In this document: piece by piece, positions 61,144 through 64,000 of the stretch | Layout: each line of letters begins with the position of its first letter | Numbering within the stretch: the stretch's first letter is position 1 | Assembly: GCA_033239005.1 (NCBI GenBank) | Contig: BSQZ01000010.1 | Span: 9,562,501 to 9,626,500, forward strand | Source of the DNA: Lamellibrachia satsuma | Taxonomy: Eukaryota; Annelida; Polychaeta; Sabellida; Siboglinidae | Reading direction: 5' to 3' | Length of the DNA stretch: 64,000 bases | The notes under the pieces: generated by a model | The model's input: the letters and a program-made list of their open reading frames with translations, nothing else | What the model was told of the DNA's origin: nothing | Databases searched by the model: none | Translations under genes and position numbers: made by a program

Positions 61144-61593
61144 ATGTCTATGTCATGTTGTCGCCGCTTTGAACGAGCCTTAATGAAAGCGTTTGAATGC
61201 ATTTCAAAATGCCTTATGCATGTGGGTGGCAGGGAAAACAAGTGGGAGATGGGAGGTTGAGACCCTTACCGCATCCCCTTCACACACGTACCGTACGATA
61301 CCGTACGATACCATTGGATGCCATATAGCATACTATACTAAATGGCACCTCTACCATGTGAATCGCCCGTGAATCGTACGAGACGGTGGCGGAGTGCCGT
61401 ACGGCCTACGGCCTCGTCCGAGTATTTGTGCTACTAATCCAGCCGTCGAGCACGATTCGCTGGGAGATTCACTCCGTAAAGGTATCGTATATAAAATGTA
61501 TTTCGCACGCCTTAAATTCAGTTAAAAGTTGGGGACTATGCACTAGGTTCTATGTTGTTGCAGTTGGTTGCCATTCGGTTGTCAACGATAACA
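61144..61593. other. No confirmed gene; short CGTACGATAC repeat
   Basis: CCGTACGATA is doubled at about 61290-61311. G+C and CpG rise towards the R2-like fragment. ORF 61386-61649 has no recognisable domain. Confidence 0.4.
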
Positions 61594-62345
61594 TTTCAGT
61601 TCGTCCAACCCCAGTCCCCTCTCCAGTGGCACAGTTGTTGAGGCCGTGACGCCGCCAGACGTCGCGTTATCGATAGAGACACCGAACCCTCGCAGAAACA
61701 AGGATGTTGAAGAACATGTGCACGGGATTTTAAACCCACGTTCCCCACGTCCGTTTTGTCCTCCTAGGCTGCTAGAAGCGAGTCGAACAGCCGAGGACGA
61801 GCTCATTCTGACTCAGGGATATCTCGCCGGCGTGGACTCCACGGAGTTCATCGAGTTCCGACCAGGCCAGTTGAGTCAGGAGAATAAACGGATGCTAGAC
61901 AACGAATACTCGCAACGGATCGAGCTTGAGCTGAGATCAAGCAGCTATAAAAAAGGAAACAGGAGGAGGGAGAAACGTCGGGAGGCTGTAAGCAGGTAGG
62001 ATGGAGGCAGCTGGCCCGGCTAAGACGATGGGGAGGAGAGAGCGTGGGAGGACGGAGTACGCACGGGTGCAAAATTTGTGCAAGTCTAATCGATGGGAAT
62101 GCTCGCTTAAAGTGCTGAGCGGTGAGTGGAAAGCAGGCGTGCAGGTGTGGGGACTTAATTAAGCCCATCACGATCGATGAGATCTATGCTACCTTGCGTA
62201 AGACCAATGATTAGGGTAGCAGGCTTAGACAGGATCTCGCTGAAAGAAGTTCGTAGTTTGGACTCCCGTGCCACCCGCCGGTTTATTTGGTTTTTGCCTT
62301 TCGAGGAGCTCAACTTCAGTGTCAAGTGTCCAGTAAGGATTCCTC
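61594..62345 (+). pseudogene. R2-like non-LTR retrotransposon fragment
   Basis: A plus-strand frame (61646-61999, open a little further upstream) reads GVDSTEFIEFRPGQLSQENK and then RSSSYKKGNRRREKRREAVSR. A second frame from 62001 continues with PAKTMGRRERGRTEYARVQN then LCKSNRWECSLKVLSGEWKA. A third block gives KPITIDEIYATLRKT, and a fourth gives VAGLDRISLKEVRSLDSRA. The basic linker with YARVQ, followed by a PIT-EEI-ATL-type and a PDGI-L-ELR-type block, corresponds to the region just before and at the start of the RT domain in R2/NeSL-like elements, which insert with a restriction-like endonuclease. The RT core and endonuclease are missing, and frameshifts lie near 62000 and 62205. High CpG sets it apart from its surroundings. 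Confidence 0.6.
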
Positions 62346-63596
<1,251 letters not shown>

Positions 63597-63795
63597 ATGT
63601 CCTAGTCTCGGCGATCTGACGTAGCTGCTCCAGGTCGACCCTTGTCTTCAAGAGTGCCGGGGAAGCCGGTTGTGTGTTGGCCGCGATATCCCTTGAGTGC
63701 GTTAGTTTGAAAAATGCGGACATTGCTTGGTTTGTGAGGGCCTCCTCGTCCAAGCATAGGACGTGGCCGAAGAGGCGCCATCGCATGTTAATCAC
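63597..63795 (-). pseudogene. LINE ORF C-terminal fragment
   Basis: The minus strand encodes MRWRLFGHVLCLDEEALTNQ then AMSAFFKL, and near its end VDLEQLRQIAETRT followed by a stop. The MRW-LFGHVLRL-like motif followed by an EQLR--A--R motif is typical of the C-terminus of several non-LTR retrotransposon proteins. Only about 65 codons remain and no zinc-knuckle or RT motif is left, so the clade cannot be named. The neighbouring 49-bp array lies on its upstream side. Confidence 0.5.
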
Positions 63796-63817
63796 ATTTT
63801 GGCTTATTTTTCGGCAC

Positions 63818-64000
63818 CATCCTCGCTAGCCAGGGCTGGTGGTAGTACTACAGTACCCCTGGCAGACATCCTCGCTAGCCAGGGCTGGTGGTAGTACTAC
63901 AGTACCCCTGGCAGACATCCTCGCCAGCCAGGGCTAGTGGTAGTACTACAGTACCCCTGGCAGACATCCTCGCTAGCCAGGGCTGGTGGTAGTACTACAG
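63818..64000. repeat. 49-bp minisatellite, cut by window edge
   Basis: CATCCTCGCTAGCCAGGGCT, GGTGGTAGTACTACAGTACC, CCTGGCAGA repeats from 63818 and 63867 to the end of the window (about 3.7 units). Units are nearly identical and the array probably continues beyond the window. Confidence 0.95.

Overview
This 64 kb window is AT-rich animal nuclear DNA with very low gene density. No host protein-coding gene could be recognised with confidence. The window is a mosaic of transposable-element remnants, tandem arrays and long (TA)n, (CA)n, (GGAT)n and (GGTT)n microsatellites. The element families (RTE-like, CR1/L2-like and R2-like non-LTR retrotransposons, a tRNA-derived SINE, ZNF862-like hAT, FLYWCH-type MULE, pogo/Tigger-like MITE) point to a metazoan. 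Their mixture is most like marine invertebrates such as molluscs or invertebrate deuterostomes. The species cannot be read from the sequence. No LTR retrotransposon, rRNA gene, CRISPR array or prokaryotic operon structure was seen.

Layout. 0-12 kb: a 782-bp non-autonomous hAT element with a perfect 8-bp target duplication (500-1281), a 34-bp minisatellite running into a palindromic MITE (5.4-6.25 kb), a second 34-bp array (7.05-7.32 kb) and an RTE-like LINE C-terminus (10.8-11.1 kb). 12-25 kb: mostly unique DNA, with a 597-bp TIR element inserted in a small tandem repeat (19.0-19.6 kb), an (AT)n-centred foldback (20.8-21.1 kb), 32-, 40- and 20-bp arrays (21.6-22.4 kb) and a decayed possible secreted repeat protein (23.9-24.2 kb). 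25-36 kb: a broken MULE transposase (25.56-26.7 kb), a pogo-like MITE with TA duplications (29.87-30.87 kb), a 20-bp array (32.4 kb) and a hAT-like element with GGGCC-rich ends (33.5-35.0 kb). 36-43 kb: a 24-unit 50-bp minisatellite (37.2-38.35 kb), an L2-like LINE end, a second MITE copy and a hAT element with a ZNF862-like transposase remnant and perfect target duplication (40.46-42.35 kb). 43-53 kb: SINE copies, one of which has grown an internal 42-bp array, plus LINE tails. 53.5-64 kb: a LINE with ORF1 and endonuclease remains whose ORF1 linker has become an 18-unit minisatellite, an RTE-like reverse transcriptase with a 292-codon ORF, a CR1/L2-like LINE on the minus strand, an R2-like fragment, and another LINE C-terminus next to a 49-bp array at the window edge.

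The most interesting pattern is that at least three minisatellites appear to have grown from identifiable pieces of transposable elements: a SINE body, a LINE ORF1 linker and a MITE terminal repeat. All coding remains are element-derived, and nearly all are disabled by truncation, stops or frameshifts. The few unexplained ORFs (near 3.8, 14.1, 24.1, 28.9, 30.9 and 35.3 kb) are listed with low confidence.
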